A DNA stretch of 64,000 nt from Leucaena leucocephala (taxonomy: Eukaryota; Streptophyta; Magnoliopsida; Fabales; Fabaceae). The translations under genes were made by a program, and so were the position numbers. The notes under the pieces were generated by a model that saw only the letters and a program-made list of their open reading frames with translations, was not told the origin of the DNA and did not search any database. Positions 12,408 through 25,539 of the stretch are shown here, piece after piece (position 1 is the first letter of the stretch; each line of letters begins with the position of its first letter). The stretch spans positions 16,515,001-16,579,000 of the forward strand of contig CM073515.1 in assembly GCA_037074615.1 (NCBI GenBank). Reading direction: 5' to 3'.

Positions 12408-12627
12408 TGTCATATTCTTACTTTTAACCTTAATTATACTCCATTAGAAGTTATTGGAACTAATTACATGAACATTTGCTTTGGAAACCTTCACTTTCAA
12501 AAGAATTGCTTTCGGGTACTGTTCACTTTACTCTTCATTTGGTAATTCCAGAACATGTACCCTACTTTAAAAATTCATAATTAATTGTATAAAAATCAAA
12601 ATAATGTGATTCCAATTTATAACGAAA
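12408..12627 (-). mobile_element. Truncated 5' LTR of element A
   Basis: Starting at TGTCATATTC (12408) it follows the reverse complement of the 3' end of the LTR at 13852-17056 for about 220 bp, then stops abruptly near 12627 where Tat-like coding sequence begins. Most of the LTR has been deleted. Together with the primer site this fixes the 5' end of element A. Confidence 0.75.
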
Positions 12628-13846
12628 GATCATTCAATTGTGTCCCTAGATATGTAGCTGAAGAAGAGGAAAAATCAACAAAATCTAGTACATCCTATAG
12701 TGTCCCTAGATATGAAATTGGATTTAATTTAGAGATTCCATTATAAATTTCTAATATGGCTGAGATCAATCCTAATGGGCATAATGGACATAATAGGTAG
12801 GGAGAAAAATGAAATACCAATTAATGTAGAAGATAATAGAAGTGTGGGGAAAATAAATCATTCTCATGTGAATTATGATCCTTATGATTTTTACAATGAA
12901 AATGCTAATTTTGAGATTAAAGGAGCTTTGATTGCAATCTTACCATGGTTTTGCAGGATAATGTCCAAACTGGCACTTATAAACCCTGCATATGACCCAG
13001 GATATTACACAATCCTATGCACTATAAAAACTGTTCATATTAAGGGAGTATTATTAGATCTAGGGGTTGCCATTAATGTAATGCCTTGGTCGGTATTCTT
13101 AGCCTTAGGTATTAATAATCTTAGAGACACAATTATAGTGCTCCAATTGGCTAATAGATTAATTAGGTATCCTAAGGGAAGTCTTGAGGATATTCTAGTA
13201 TAGGTCAAGGACTTAGTGTTCCCAACTTATTTCTACGTCCTAGACATGTCCAGTGAGCTAGTAAATGAGAGCACTTTGATCCTAGGTAGACCTTTCCTTC
13301 AAACTTTGAAGATAATCATTAGTATGAAGCATAGTTCCATTACAATGGAAGTTAGGGAAATATAGTCACTTTCAATATGAATGAAGCAATAAAATATCAT
13401 TTTGACAATTCTACTTTTGCTAGTTTGAATGCTATTGATTATACTATAGAAGAGGCTATGGATAAGCATAAATTGAGTTTGCATGATAGGTATTATTCTG
13501 TGCTACATAATTCCCAGAATTTCCATGAAGTATCTCAGGAGTATATAGATTCAAATTCCTTGTTGAGTGCTTAAGATGATTATTTTTCATCTATTCCTTC
13601 TGTTTATTCTTTTTCTTATTCTTGTGAAAGTAATGCATTATGTTTCAATTGCTTAGATGTAAATAGTATACATTCAGTTTCTCAAGATTTCTCATTCTCA
13701 TCAAATGTTGATTCAATTTCATCATTTTCAAGTGATAATGCTTTTGCAAAAGATTTTTTGCAGGATTTTACATTAATACAAGACATTACTGAAACTGGAA
13801 GTGGAATAAATGAAGAAGGGTCAAGTTTATATGATATCAAGTCATG
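12628..13846 (+). pseudogene. Tat/Athila-like gypsy protease region
   Basis: The plus-strand frame at 12775-13203 contains GVLLDLGVAINVMPWSVF, then RYPKGSLEDIL; after a TAG the frame goes on with LVFPTYFYVLDM and LILGRPFL. This series matches the protease of Tat/Athila-type plant gypsy elements (D-L-G-A-S-I-N-x-M-P...LGRPFL); here A-S has become V-A. A second open stretch (13377-13574) and Ser-rich low-complexity sequence to 13846 correspond to the poorly conserved link to RT. The element is cut at 13847 by a solo LTR. Confidence 0.75.
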
Positions 13847-13851
13847 ACGTG

Positions 13852-16800
13852 TGTCATATCCCCAATTTTTTGACCTGATATACCTGTACAATTTATCTGC
13901 AATGGATATAAGATTCTTGGAATAAACTGTATCAAATTGCAAAAAGAAAGGGAAGGATTAATAACTAAGGAAAGAATAGGGACCGAAATGCAAATTGAAA
14001 AGTTTAAAGACAAAAAGTTGAAGTAGAAATAAAAGGAGGGACCTAAATGCAATTAATAAAAAGTTCATGGACTAAAGTGCAATTATTCAAAAGTTAAGGG
14101 ACCTAAATGCAAATGTGGAAAAGTTGAACAAAAATAGGCCAAAAATGCCTGAAATCAGATCAGACCCAAATTTTACCACTAGATAGACCAAAATATTCTG
14201 GTCAGTTTAGCGTAACACAAAATTTTGATTTGAGGTCCTAATTAATTGATATAAATTTCTAAAGTCGAAAGAAATTATTACAGTATCTTTTAGATCTCAG
14301 AATCAGATGAGACCTTATAGAAAATTTATATATTTAATATATGAATTTATAAAATTGAGAGAGTCAGAAAAGGAATCCTATAGAAACTATATGGGATTTT
14401 ACAGTGAAATAAAATACCCGATAAATAGGATCGGGAGAATTGTTTTGTAAATTGGGCCATAAAGGCAATACAAGCAATAAGCCCATAATAAGGCCCAAAT
14501 GGCACATTCATGAGCCCATTAAGGTGACTAGACAGTTAAGTGGGCTAGAGACCAGAGCAGTCCAGGAATAATACAAAATTACGAAAATGCCCCTGGATAC
14601 CCATACCAGTAGTGGATGGAGGTCATTTTGGTCACCCTAGAAAGGCTAAAAACATGTCATATAGCATAAAGAGGATTATTTAGAGCCCATATACACCCTG
14701 AGGCAGTATAAAGAGGTGTGAAATGACAATTTTGCCCTTAGGGTTAGTACAGTGTAGGAAATGACACCAAGGGTATTTTGGTCATTTCCCAAGGGATGGA
14801 TGGCAGATAAATATTCAATATATCATTTTTAAAGGTATGATAAGCCTAGATATTGATTTTCAGGACATAATACATATCTTGGTATATTATAAAAACATTC
14901 AGAACAAAAAATAGTCCGGTTATTGTGAAACTGCTCTGATCGGTACTGGATTGGACTGGAATTTTTCCAGAACCTTCTTTACATGGGCAGCACACCACCT
15001 AACCCTCTTAGGTATCCCATGAGTTGTCCCACATGATGTCATAATTATTCATTTTAGAAAAAGTTAAATCCAAGATTAAATGTGAGCCTTTAGATCAAAT
15101 AGTAACCAAATCAATCTTGGCCATCCATTTCAACCCAAATTTCTCTATAAATACCCCCTATTCAGATCAATTCAGCATGCATGGTGAACCATTGGGAAAC
15201 TCTTGCAAAATTTCCATTCAACCAAGAAAGAAGCAACCAAAGTGAAGTAACAAGCAAGGTAATCATCTCCCTTGATCTTGATCTTTGTTCTAGCAAGTTA
15301 GCTCATGGTTTTAAGGGGTTTTTATGCTATATTTCCCTTATGGTTGCTGCTGGACGTGCTGCTCATATATGATTAAAATATGAGTTTTATGTTATGGATA
15401 GTTTAGACAAGCTTAAACAAGCTAGAATCAAGTGGTATAAGATTGGGAATTCAAGTATGTTTGAATTTAGGGTTTTGTGTTCTTGCTGGTACTGTATGTA
15501 GTACTGTTCATATGATGGAATTTCATGATTTTGATGCTTCCAATGAGTTTAAAATGGAAAATTGTGTGGGGATAAAGTAGGAGAACAAGTATTGGAAGCA
15601 TTGGAATCAAAATGTGAATTTTTGGAAAAAGGGACATCCATTTCGGTTTGGTACTGTAGCAATTGGTACGTTTTGATTTTGGAAATTCTGATTTCATATT
15701 TGGATTCTACATGAAAAATTATGTGGAAATGAACCATGAGAATTTATTTTGGAAAGGTGGAAGTAGGAAACATAAATTAGAGAAAGAAAGGGAGCTAGTG
15801 AAAACCTAGTCTTGGATTGGGTTTCAAGTTGAGTTGTAACTTGATATTATGTTGTAATGGCTAGGTTTTGACATTTGTGAAGGAAGGAAAGCACTTCAAG
15901 AAGGTCTTGACCAAGATAGCTAAGAGGTAGCAAGGATACCTAACTATAACTCATGTTTGTTTAATTGTTTTGCTTGCTTGTTGATTATGGTGTTTGGTTG
16001 AGCTTGAGCTTATGTCATCATGTTATGATGAAGTATGAATGATTGCAACTCCTTGCAAGTTATGTCATGACAATATGCATGCTAGAGTTTGCTTATGTAC
16101 CATTATGAAGTAGATCCCATCTCATGATAACATGTTAAGCATCCAATTATTCATGCATGATAATATAGTTTGTGTAACTTGCTATTGGGATTTCCATGAA
16201 ATATCATTCCTTCCACATGCATAACTATGTTTTAGGTGCTGGATCCTCTCAAGGGAAGAGATTAAATGTTGATGAATAATTTTGTATAATAAGTTACATG
16301 ACTTACATGACACTATGAGATGATATGCTAGTATGTAAGGTGTATGTTTTCATAAACCCGTTCTGAGGCAGTGGTGAAGTGATGATGATTATGATGCCTA
16401 AATCAGCGAGTTTTAGTTTGAAATTTGGCATGATAAAATTTAAGATACATAGATTTAAATGAACACCAAGAAAGCCTCATTTGGATAAGTATCCAAATTG
16501 GTATGATTTTCTAAAGTTGGAAGTAAGATCTGGAATTGAGATAAAATGAGTGTTGAGAGGCAGTGACATTCACGCATTGATTTCATATATCAAATGAATG
16601 AGTTTTTCTATACAATTTTATGAGATTAAAGAGGACGCCTAGACATTCAAATCAATAGGTAACAAAGTTCATTTGCATAAGTAACCAAAGAGAAATGAAT
16701 TTTTAAAGTTAAGGCAAAGAAACTGGAACTTCCAGATTTTACCAAATAAATAGTAATTTTTAACCAATAAACTGATTTCGTGTGAACAAGATAACCTCAA

Positions 16801-17056
16801 TTTCATATTTTTACCTCAAATATTTATGAAATATATTTCATTAGAAATTGGAACCACATTATTTTGATTTTTCTACAATTAATTATGAATTTTCAAATTA
16901 GGGTACATGTTTTGGAATTACCAAATGAACAGTAATAGTGAACAGTACTCGAGAGCAAATCTTTTGGAAATGGATGTTTTCAAATCAAATGATCATGTAA
17001 TTGGTTCCAATCACTTCTAATGAAGTATAATTGAGGTTAAAAGTAAGGATGTGACA
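13852..17056 (+). mobile_element. Solo gypsy LTR with perfect TSD ACGTG
   Basis: The LTR runs from TGTCATATCC (13852) to GGATGTGACA (17056), 3,205 bp. Both flanks carry ACGTG (13847-13851 and 17057-17061), an unaltered target duplication. A clean TATA box sits mid-LTR. The interrupted Tat-like element continues after 17061. Open frames inside (for example 15181-15372) are LTR shadows that also occur in the related LTRs. Confidence 0.95.
15145..15153 (+). promoter_or_regulatory. TATA box of the gypsy LTR at 13852-17056
   Basis: CTATAAATA followed by CCCCC. The same TATA-plus-C-run arrangement recurs on the minus strand near 20,180 and 39,170 and, slightly altered, at 8318, so it is the family's core promoter. 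Transcription (R region) would start some 30 bp downstream. Confidence 0.7.
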
Positions 17057-17061
17057 ACGTG

Positions 17062-18162
17062 AAGATTGTGAGTACCGTTGGATGATAAAGTCGTGACCAA
17101 AATATCCAAAGACGTTATTTTGTCAAAATGGGTCACAACGAGAAGTTGAAGATAAGCCTTAAAGGTCGCTGCTAGGAATGTTAGATGCAACATTAAACTT
17201 CAAAGTTTTTAGTTCCACATTATAATGTTATGGTTAAAGGGCCAATATGTTCTAACTTTACTATTACTTACTCCCATTCTAAGAATACATCTCATACTAT
17301 AAGGTTTATGAATGATTTTATTTTTGATTATGATATAGATATGAAGGACCATGCATTCAAATATGTTGGAGTTGTGAATCAACCTAAGCTTGGTACAACA
17401 CATGAAGAGATTCATAACAAGATAGAGAGTCTGGATTAGCTGAAGATGAGCAATTTCCAAGAATATACAAAGGACATGAAGGGAATACCACCCAAATTTA
17501 TTTCTACTATATACCAACCACAGATGTGCAATTCAAGTTTAAATAGAGAAAATTTAGGACAACCTTGGATGGCCTTCATAATATAGTAAAAGTGCATGGT
17601 TTAGGGATGTTAGAGTGGAAAGAGAAGGCAATAGAGAAGATTTTCCAATCAAATAGCTATCACTCAAAATTCTATGAGTTTACACCACCTCCATGAGGCC
17701 AGGTCATCCCTTTCCTTTATCTTACTTTTCATATACTATTATAATTTGTTAATATCTTGTTGCAATAGAAATAGTAGTAAATTTCTTTACAAATGTTTCT
17801 TCAAATTTTGAATAAAAACTCCTCAGTTATATACTTGTTGTATGCTATTTTTTCATCTGCACACTCCAATGCATGATTTTAGCTTACCCATCCTTTCATC
17901 TTAGCTTTTTTTGAATTTCTTTGTATGATTGGAATGTGACTGTGTACTTCATTGTGACATTTGTATTGAGTTGTGTGTTAGTTTGTTGTGGGAAAGGTTT
18001 AGGATGATATTGTAATTGAGATAGATGTTGATGACTGAACCTATCCTTGTTATTGCTCTTACTTAATATATATGCCTTGATTCTCATTGCTTTACTATTG
18101 TGATTATTTTTGTACAACTCTATTGACAGTGTGTACACTGTCAAGTTGAAATGTGGGGGAGT
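17062..18162 (+). pseudogene. 3' internal end of Tat-like element with hairpin and polypurine tract
   Basis: This continues the Tat-like element after the solo LTR. An open stretch at 17230-17439 and broken frames to about 17695 look like degenerate coding sequence but I cannot assign a domain. From 17,700 on it is AT-rich 3' non-coding sequence. It ends with a perfect inverted repeat (18123-18144, arms TTGACAGTGT/ACACTGTCAA) and then the polypurine tract AATGTGGGGGAGT (18150-18162) just before an LTR start. Confidence 0.6.
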
Positions 18163-18496
18163 TGTTTATATTTTTGCACTAAGAATGACAAATTTTTTTC
18201 ATAAAGCCAATATTTATAACAAAATATTTTTGCATTGATCTTAATGTGTGATTAATTGCTACAAATTGGACCCCCATTTTAAATTGTTTTGTTGTTTGCT
18301 AAAGAGGGTTTAGTATAAAGTTTGTTTTGGCCTTTGAAAATTATCAATTGGTAGCCTCTATGGAAATTAGTCATGACTAATGAGTTATATGGTCATGACC
18401 TATGATTGAATTTTAGACTTTATGAGCTCTCTGTGAAAAAGAGTCGCGACCTACGTGTAGTGTGGTCGCAAGTAAATGTGTAAGTGCAGAGAACAC
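18163..18496 (+). mobile_element. Start of Tat-like 3' LTR (truncated)
   Basis: It begins TGTTTATATT directly after the polypurine tract. It shares blocks with the minus-strand Tat-like LTR ending at 31853 (for example TTGATCTTAATGTGTGAT and the TAGTCATGAC / GTCGCGAC motifs). It is broken off at 18497 by a gypsy LTR. Confidence 0.65.
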
Positions 18497-19277
18497 TGTC
18501 ACATCCTACTTTTTCCCTATATGTATAATACTGATAATGGAAAGAGGTTTAGAAAGGATTATGATGATGAATAAAAAGGAAAAACAATGATTAGACAAAG
18601 GTATAAAGATGAGGGACTAAAATGAAAAGTTTAAACGTTCTATGGTGTAAAGTGTAATTTTAAAAAAAATTAAGGGCAAAATGATAATTATGAGAAAGTT
18701 GAGCCTAAAAAGACCTAAAAATGCCCAGAATCATATTAGTCCTAAATTTTCCCAGTAAATAGAAAAAATTATTCTGATCAATTTGATGTAACACAGAATT
18801 TTGATATGAGGTCCCAAAAAATTTATATTAATCTCTGAAAAAAGGAAATTAATACAGTATCCTGGACCTTAGAATCAGATGAAATTTGGCAGTAAATTCG
18901 TATAATTAATACAAGAATTTATGAAACTAACATAGCTCAAAAAGGATTTATGTAGAATTTATTATAGAATTTATAGTGGATTAAAACACCTGATAAATAT
19001 GTTTCGGGGGAATTTTTTGTGAGTTTAGCCCATGAAGGTAATGGACCATGTAGAAGACCCAAAATAGCACCTTATAGATCCAATAATTTTTTTAGATAAG
19101 TATATGGGTTAGTACTAATAAAGACTAGGAAAAATATAAAATTACGAAGGTCAGGGAATACTTTGATGAGGTGTGAGAAAACAATAATGCCCTTTGAGAA
19201 GTTAAAGTGAAATCGGACATGGATAAAGGGTTTTGAAGAAATGTAGGAATTTTTTTCCAGGACTTCTAGGTCTCAAA
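18497..19277 (+). mobile_element. 5' part of a gypsy LTR
   Basis: It begins TGTCACATCC and parallels the LTR at 48179-53009 (compare 18,750-19,130 with 50,500-50,880) in plus orientation. It is interrupted at 19278 by a minus-strand LTR. I could not follow its 3' end beyond 21466. Confidence 0.7.
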
Positions 19278-21466
19278 TGTCACATCCTTAATTCCAACCT
19301 CAGTTATACTCAATTGGAACCCATTTGGACCAATTACATAACCTTTAGCATAAAAAAGATGTATTTTTAAAAGTTGGTTTCTCGGGTACTGTTCATGGCA
19401 CTGTTCATTTGGTAATTCTAGAACATGTATCCAACTTTGAAAAATCATAATTAAATGTAAAAAATTCAAACTCAGGTGGTTCCAGAACATGCACCCAACT
19501 TTGAAAACAAATACAAGACTAGGTTTTCACTAACTTCCATTCTTTCTCTATTTTAGGGTTCATACTTCCATCTTTCCAAAATAAATTCTCATAGTTCATT
19601 TCCATATAATTTTTCATGTAGAATCCAAATATGAAACTAGAATTTCCAAAATCAAATCATACCACATGATACAGTACCAAACCGAAGTAACCCTCTTATT
19701 TTCCAAAAATTCACATTTTGATTCTAATGCTTCCAATACTTATTCTCCTACTTTATCCCCACACAATTTTCCATTTTAAACTCATTGGAAGTATCAAAAT
19801 CATGAAATTCTATCATATGACAGTGTCATGTACAGTAGCAGCCATGAACACAAACTTCCATTTACTTGCATACATGACTTTTTAAGCTTATACCACTTGA
19901 TTCTTGCTTATATAAGCTTGTCTAAACTATCCATAACATAAAAATCATATTCTAACCATATATGGAAAGCACCTCTAGCAGCAAAACAAGGGAAATAGGG
20001 CACAAAAAACCCTTAAAATCAAGAGATAGCTTGCTAGAACAAAGCTCAAGATCAAGGGAGATGATTACCTTGCTTTGTGCTCCAAGTTGTGTGCTTTTTT
20101 CTTGGTTTAATGGAAATTTTGCAAGATTTTCCCCATGGTTCCCAAAGATTCCAAAAGTGGTCTGAAATGAGGGGGTATTTATAGAAAAATTTGGGTGGAA
20201 ATGGATGGGCAAGATTTATTTGGTTACTATTTGATTTAGTGGTCCATATTCATTCTTAAACCAATCTTGCCCTAGAAACCTTAGTATTTTCATCATGCAT
20301 GACATCATTAAGGCCATGTTAGGCTGGAAAAAAGTTAAATATACTTATAGGAAAAATTTCAGTCTAGTCCAGTACCGATCGGAGCAGTTTCACAAAAACC
20401 AAACTGTTTTCTTTTCCTAATTTTTATAATATTCCAGGATATGTATTCTATTCTGAAAACTAGTGTCTAGGTTTCTTATACCATTGAAAATGTTAGATTG
20501 AGTATTTATCTATCATGCATCCCTTGGGAAATGACCAAAATACCCTTGGTGTCCTTTCTTGCACTATATTAACCCTAAGGGCATAATTGTCATTTCCCCC
20601 TCTTTGTACTACCTTAGGGACTATACTGGCTCTAACTAATCATATTTATAATATATCTCACATTTTTAGCCTATCCATAATGAACAAAATGCACTCCATC
20701 CATCACTGGTACAATATAGTCGTCTAGGGGCATTTTCATAATTTTGCACTTTTCCTTAACACTGTCCCCTTTTACTGATGAACTGGTATCACAAGTTTTG
20801 GGCCCTCCTTGGCATCATCATTGGCGTATATATGAGGTTATCTGAGCTCATTCTATCCAGGCTTACTACAACATTCCATAATTGGATCACCGGTGTTCTC
20901 AAACTCTCGTCAAAATTTAATAATATGGGGATAACTTTTTCATACAGAGCTCCTTCCAGGGTTTTGTCAGATTCATGACATCTGATGTCATAGGTACTTC
21001 TTGTAACTTTTCCACTTATACCTGAGGTCCATGAGATCTGATAAAATTTTAGATAACTTTCAGACTATAACATAAATATCCACTATCTGGAACCCTAATA
21101 AAATTTACGTATTATGCTAGATTAACCAGCATAACTTTCTCTATTTACTGATGAAATATGGGACTGGAATACTTCCAAGCAGTTCTAAGCCTTTTCTGGC
21201 TAAACTTTTCTATAATTACATTTAGGTCCTTGACTTTTTGTTTAATTACATTTAGGTCCCTAAACTTTTGGAAATTAGCACTTTTAACTCAACTTTTGTT
21301 TCTACATTAACTTTTAGCCTCCAACCTTTTCTAATTTTCATTTAGGTCCCTTTCTTCCTTCAAGACTCATTTAAACTCTATTATTCTTCTGATCATCGTC
21401 ATAATCATTTCCAAATCTCTTTCCACTATCAGTATTATACAGATAGGGAAAAATTAGGATATGACA
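19278..21466 (-). mobile_element. Gypsy LTR, probably solo
   Basis: The minus-strand LTR runs from TGTCACATCC (19278) to TTAGGATATGACA (21466), 2,189 bp. Flanking 5-mers are TCAAA and TCAGG, matching at 3 of 5 with both differences G/A; this is weak support for a TSD. A TATA-like TCTATAAATACC lies on the minus strand near 20,175-20,186. It closely resembles the LTR at 1-3599. Near 19,480-19,500 the phrase AACATG.ACCCAACTTTGAAAA is repeated, marking an internal rearrangement. Confidence 0.75.
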
Positions 21467-22089
21467 TCAGGAAACTATGAGACTTTACAAGGGATTTATT
21501 TTATATTAGAATGAATTTCTAAAAATGTTAGAATAATTAAAAGAGGTGTCTAGCATTTATTTCAAAATTAGGATATTTTAAGGAAATCGGTATAATGAAA
21601 GTGCCTTCAGATTTGTGCCAATTAGCTATTGGACCCAAGGAAAGCCTAGGGCAGTCCAATATTTCATCATAGGGCAGCCCAATAAGTCCCAAAAGTTGTC
21701 TTGGAGCTAAGTCTAATAGTGAATGAATTATGGATTTTTGAAAAAGAAAAGAAAAAGGAATAAAGTGAGAATTAGGGTTTACACATGGTGGGACCTAAAC
21801 ACCACCACACATGGCCTCCAAGACAAGGGGAAGAGAATATTTTTGTCATGTGATCTTATCTCAAGTTTGCTTGGTGGGTAAGTGATGAGGGTAGATTGTC
21901 GTTCTTCTTATCAAAATAAAGTTTATTGCACCCAATATAATATAGTATAAGGGACAACCCTTTCGTTCTTCTTGAGGAGCCTTTTATGTGGAAACCTAAC
22001 AGATTGAATGTCAAAATCAATGAAAAATCTAAGCAAGGAAAAAATGGTTTGGGGGTTTTAGAGATTGATGCGATAAAAGTAGGGTGCAA
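21467..22089. other. Unassigned repeat-like sequence
   Basis: AT-rich sequence between a gypsy LTR and a Tat-like LTR. A 77-codon minus-strand frame (21856-22089) with some protein-like composition lies where the coding start of a minus-strand Tat-like element would be expected, but I recognise no motif. The rest (21467-21855) shows no gene or clear LTR boundary. Confidence 0.3.
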
Positions 22090-23341
22090 AAAGATAAATA
22101 TTTTTGGATTTTTTATTAAGATGAAAACGAGTTGTTTGTTGAGAAATATGTTATGAAAGACTCTTGATGATGAAAATGTATCTATCCTTGCTCTTATGTA
22201 TAAAATTGTAGTTTAGAGATCACTAAGTCTAAAAGGAAACCTCAGTTGATCGATTGAGTCCAAACCCTAATTTTCCTTAAACCCCTTTGATCAAAGCTGG
22301 TTTAAGAACTATTAGTGAACTGTCATAAACTACTTAGCGTGTAAGATAAATTTAGATGATGAAAATGCCCTCGAATGGTCGTTGATCAAAAACTTTAGAT
22401 TTCAAACAATTGAATTAGTTAACAATGATCGTTGATAATAACCCAACTTTCTTAAAATTGAAACTGAAATATTCTATCAAAAGCAAACGTTCAAATCATC
22501 CGAATTCAATTACAAGGTCTAATATGAGAATGATCAATCAATATTCAAAACTTGCTTATAAAATTAAAACCCTAAATGTAGCAGCAATCATAACATTAGA
22601 AGATGCAAATTAAAACAGTACGAACTCCATGTTTCAGTCTATATGCTCAAGATATCAGATCTATCACCAAGAGACCAAAGGTTTAGCCTCTCATGACTCC
22701 TGCTGTACTACAATCGCTATTCAGATGAGATGCCATGACAAAACAATAAGAAGATGACAAATTATGGTGTAGAGAGGTGGAGAAATATGTGAAGAGGTAT
22801 AGAATGATGGAGGATGTGGAGAAAGTGATCAGAGAGCACTAGAGTACTACTTCTTAGCCTAATTAGGTCAAAAACTAGCCTTTCTCATTCGCGGTAACCT
22901 TCCTCCTTTTTTATTTCTGTAGCTTTAGCCCTTTTGAATTTTAGTCATGACTAGATCCATGTTTTGGTTGCGACCTATAAACACAGAGAGATTTCTATAG
23001 GAATCAAGGTCGTTACCGGCAGACACTTTGGTCGTGACTAAAATGTGTAAGAACGTGATTTCACTTTCATTGACTTGTGATTTCTTCCTTGTCCTTGTTC
23101 TCTTCCAAAATACCTACAATTCAACATAAAAGTTCACTGTAAAAATCCAAATCAATAAATACCAGAATATATGCAGTTTGGAAGAGTTAATTTACCATTT
23201 TACCCTCTAATTAACACATTGCCATGTACAATCATCTATTACCATAAAAGTACAATTTAAGGCACAAAATGAATGGTAAAATTGTTATAAAGCTCCTAAA
23301 ATTATCATAGAAACCATATACAAAATGTGTGTTATAAATTC
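22090..23341 (-). mobile_element. Tat-like LTR and flanking untranslated sequence, minus strand
   Basis: This is the reverse complement of most of 40,540-41,738 (shared stretches include CTAGTTTTTGACCTGATTAGG-type blocks, the ACCATTCGAGGG block and the TTTATGACAGTTCACTAATAG block). The right boundary is set by the adjoining polypurine tract; the left boundary is approximate. It carries the GTCATGAC/GTCGTGAC motif cluster at 22,940-23,040. Confidence 0.6.
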
Positions 23342-23855
23342 CCCCATACTTAAACCTTTGTACTCTTAGACAAAGAAATGAATCACACCTAGAATAACAC
23401 TATGAATTCAAGATATCAACATAATCCTTAGTGTACCCTAAAAACAAATAATTCATCATCTTTTGGGAATGCAAAGGTGATAATGTGAGCAATGCCAAGG
23501 AATCAACTACTCAGTGAAATCAACCTCAACTATATGAGCATAATAGATCCTCTCAAAGGATATAAGTGTTTAGCTCTCTATTTCCTGTCATTATTAGGGT
23601 TCTTTTACTCATATTCAAATTGGAAAATGTACTAACATATCTTTGTAGTAGCTCTAAATCTCAGCAACTATATAACACTTATGCAAATAATCAAGAGCTC
23701 TTTTAGGGTTGAAATGATGGAGATGTACAACATGGAATGGGATATGAAGAATAGAAAGTACTATATGCATTCAACAATGAATATGTAGAATGGATTCATG
23801 TCACTAGGGATGTAGCTATGGTAATTGTGCTAATAATAATTGATAATGGTACCCT
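23342..23855 (-). mobile_element. 3' internal end of the Tat-like element (PPT and hairpin)
   Basis: On the minus strand the boundary reads AGTATGGGGGAAT, a polypurine tract. Just upstream are inverted 6-bp arms at 23356-23361 and 23370-23375 (CTTTGT/ACAAAG). The remaining 480 bp is AT-rich non-coding 3' sequence. It is interrupted at 23856 by a copia LTR and probably resumes at 30566. Confidence 0.55.
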
Positions 23856-25539
23856 TGAAAGGAATTGGAAGACACGCAGCGGAAATTAATTTAAAATTTT
23901 TTCCATTCCTTACTAGGATCTACCGTATGTATTTAAGTTAAGTAGGAAGAAGCATTACCCTCAGTATTCCTCAGCGACTTCCACAGCTTCTCTTCGCGGC
24001 TGGTGATCTCTTTCCGATCTCAAGAAGATGTCCACGGCTCCTCTCCGCGCTCGTGCTCCCTTTCCGATCGTAAGAAGTCGACGACTCAGGTCGGCTTCCT
24101 CTACTGGTATCCACACGAACAATATTTCAACCACGAACGATGTGCTAGCGTCTCTTGTCCCTCCAGGGCTTTCCCAAGAATTAGTCCTCTCCATCTCTAT
24201 TATGGCAGTTTCTTATCTGTAAACATTTTGTAGATTCCCCTTTGGCCTTTCTGTGTTCTCTGTGTATCTTGCCAAAAACGCAGCTCCTAAAATCATATAT
24301 ATAGGATGCTATGCATTTTTCTCTCTACCGAATTGGATTTTGGAGTTAATCTTATATTAATTCTGAAATTAATACAATATCATATATTGTATAATTTTAT
24401 AAGAAACTAATTAAATAAATAATATTAAATCCATCCCACAGATTTAATTACCTATTTATTTAACTTTAAATAAAGATGAGACTGAACTATATTTGATTTA
24501 TTCTCATAAATCAAATTAGAGATATCCTATCAATTTGAATTTCAAATTCAAACGTGATAGCGATTTAATTAATCCTTATAAATTAAATCTTATAAATATC
24601 TCCTATATGAGATATCATATCAATTTGAATTTCAAATTCAAACGTGATAGAGATTTAATTTATCCTTATAAATTAAATCTTATATATCTCTTATATAATA
24701 TATATACGAATTTATATATATATATATACGAATATAAATATAAATAAATATATACATCCACCCTGGATCTTTTATTGAATCTGGTCATGTCTTAGATTCA
24801 ATGAATATGGACATCATAGCTCGTGTTGGGCTATTTTGTGTGCGACCCTGTAGGCCCATATGAAGTTGGTAGTAGGCCATTTGCTATACTGACCCACAAG
24901 TCGTAAGCGGTCTCTAGCAAGACATAACGACTACCCAAATTATATGAGGATCGTTAAACGAGGTAACCTTTTATACAACCATATCATGTCCCTTTTGTCA
25001 CGCGATATTTTGGTCATGGTTGAGGCATGGATAATGTCATCCTCCTATTCCTAACTGTTACTTTCTTGATCCCTGAGTAGTCTGACTGTAGAAATGGAAC
25101 TACCTTTCCATTATAGTATGGCCATACATTTCTCAGACTCACTCATCGATGGGCCCAGTAATATCTCTCTACGAATGTGAGGGACAAATTCCATCTGGAC
25201 CATTCACATTCCTCCGCATGAAAAACCACTAAACCTAAACATAGTCTTTATGATCACTCGGTCAAAAGTGACTTTTGACTAGGTCAAAGTTAAGCCTTTG
25301 TCATGTAAGAATCCATAATGATCTCAGGTCAAAGGGCATATTGACATGGTTTGTATATGAGAGAAGTTTATGACGTTACCCATGCAGTTCTCTCATAGCG
25401 GGTCGGTCCAACACCTTGTACTCTTACATGTGCTTATAACTCTGATTTATATCTCTATATATCTTCAAAGTCATACTGGTCTTATTTCATCTGTGATAAC
25501 CGACCAAGGACATTTAGGATAAGATCATGAATTATCCAC

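Noticed and set aside
21856..22089. Possible gag of a Tat-like element
   Set aside because: Position would fit, but there is no zinc knuckle or recognisable gag motif and no primer site next to it.
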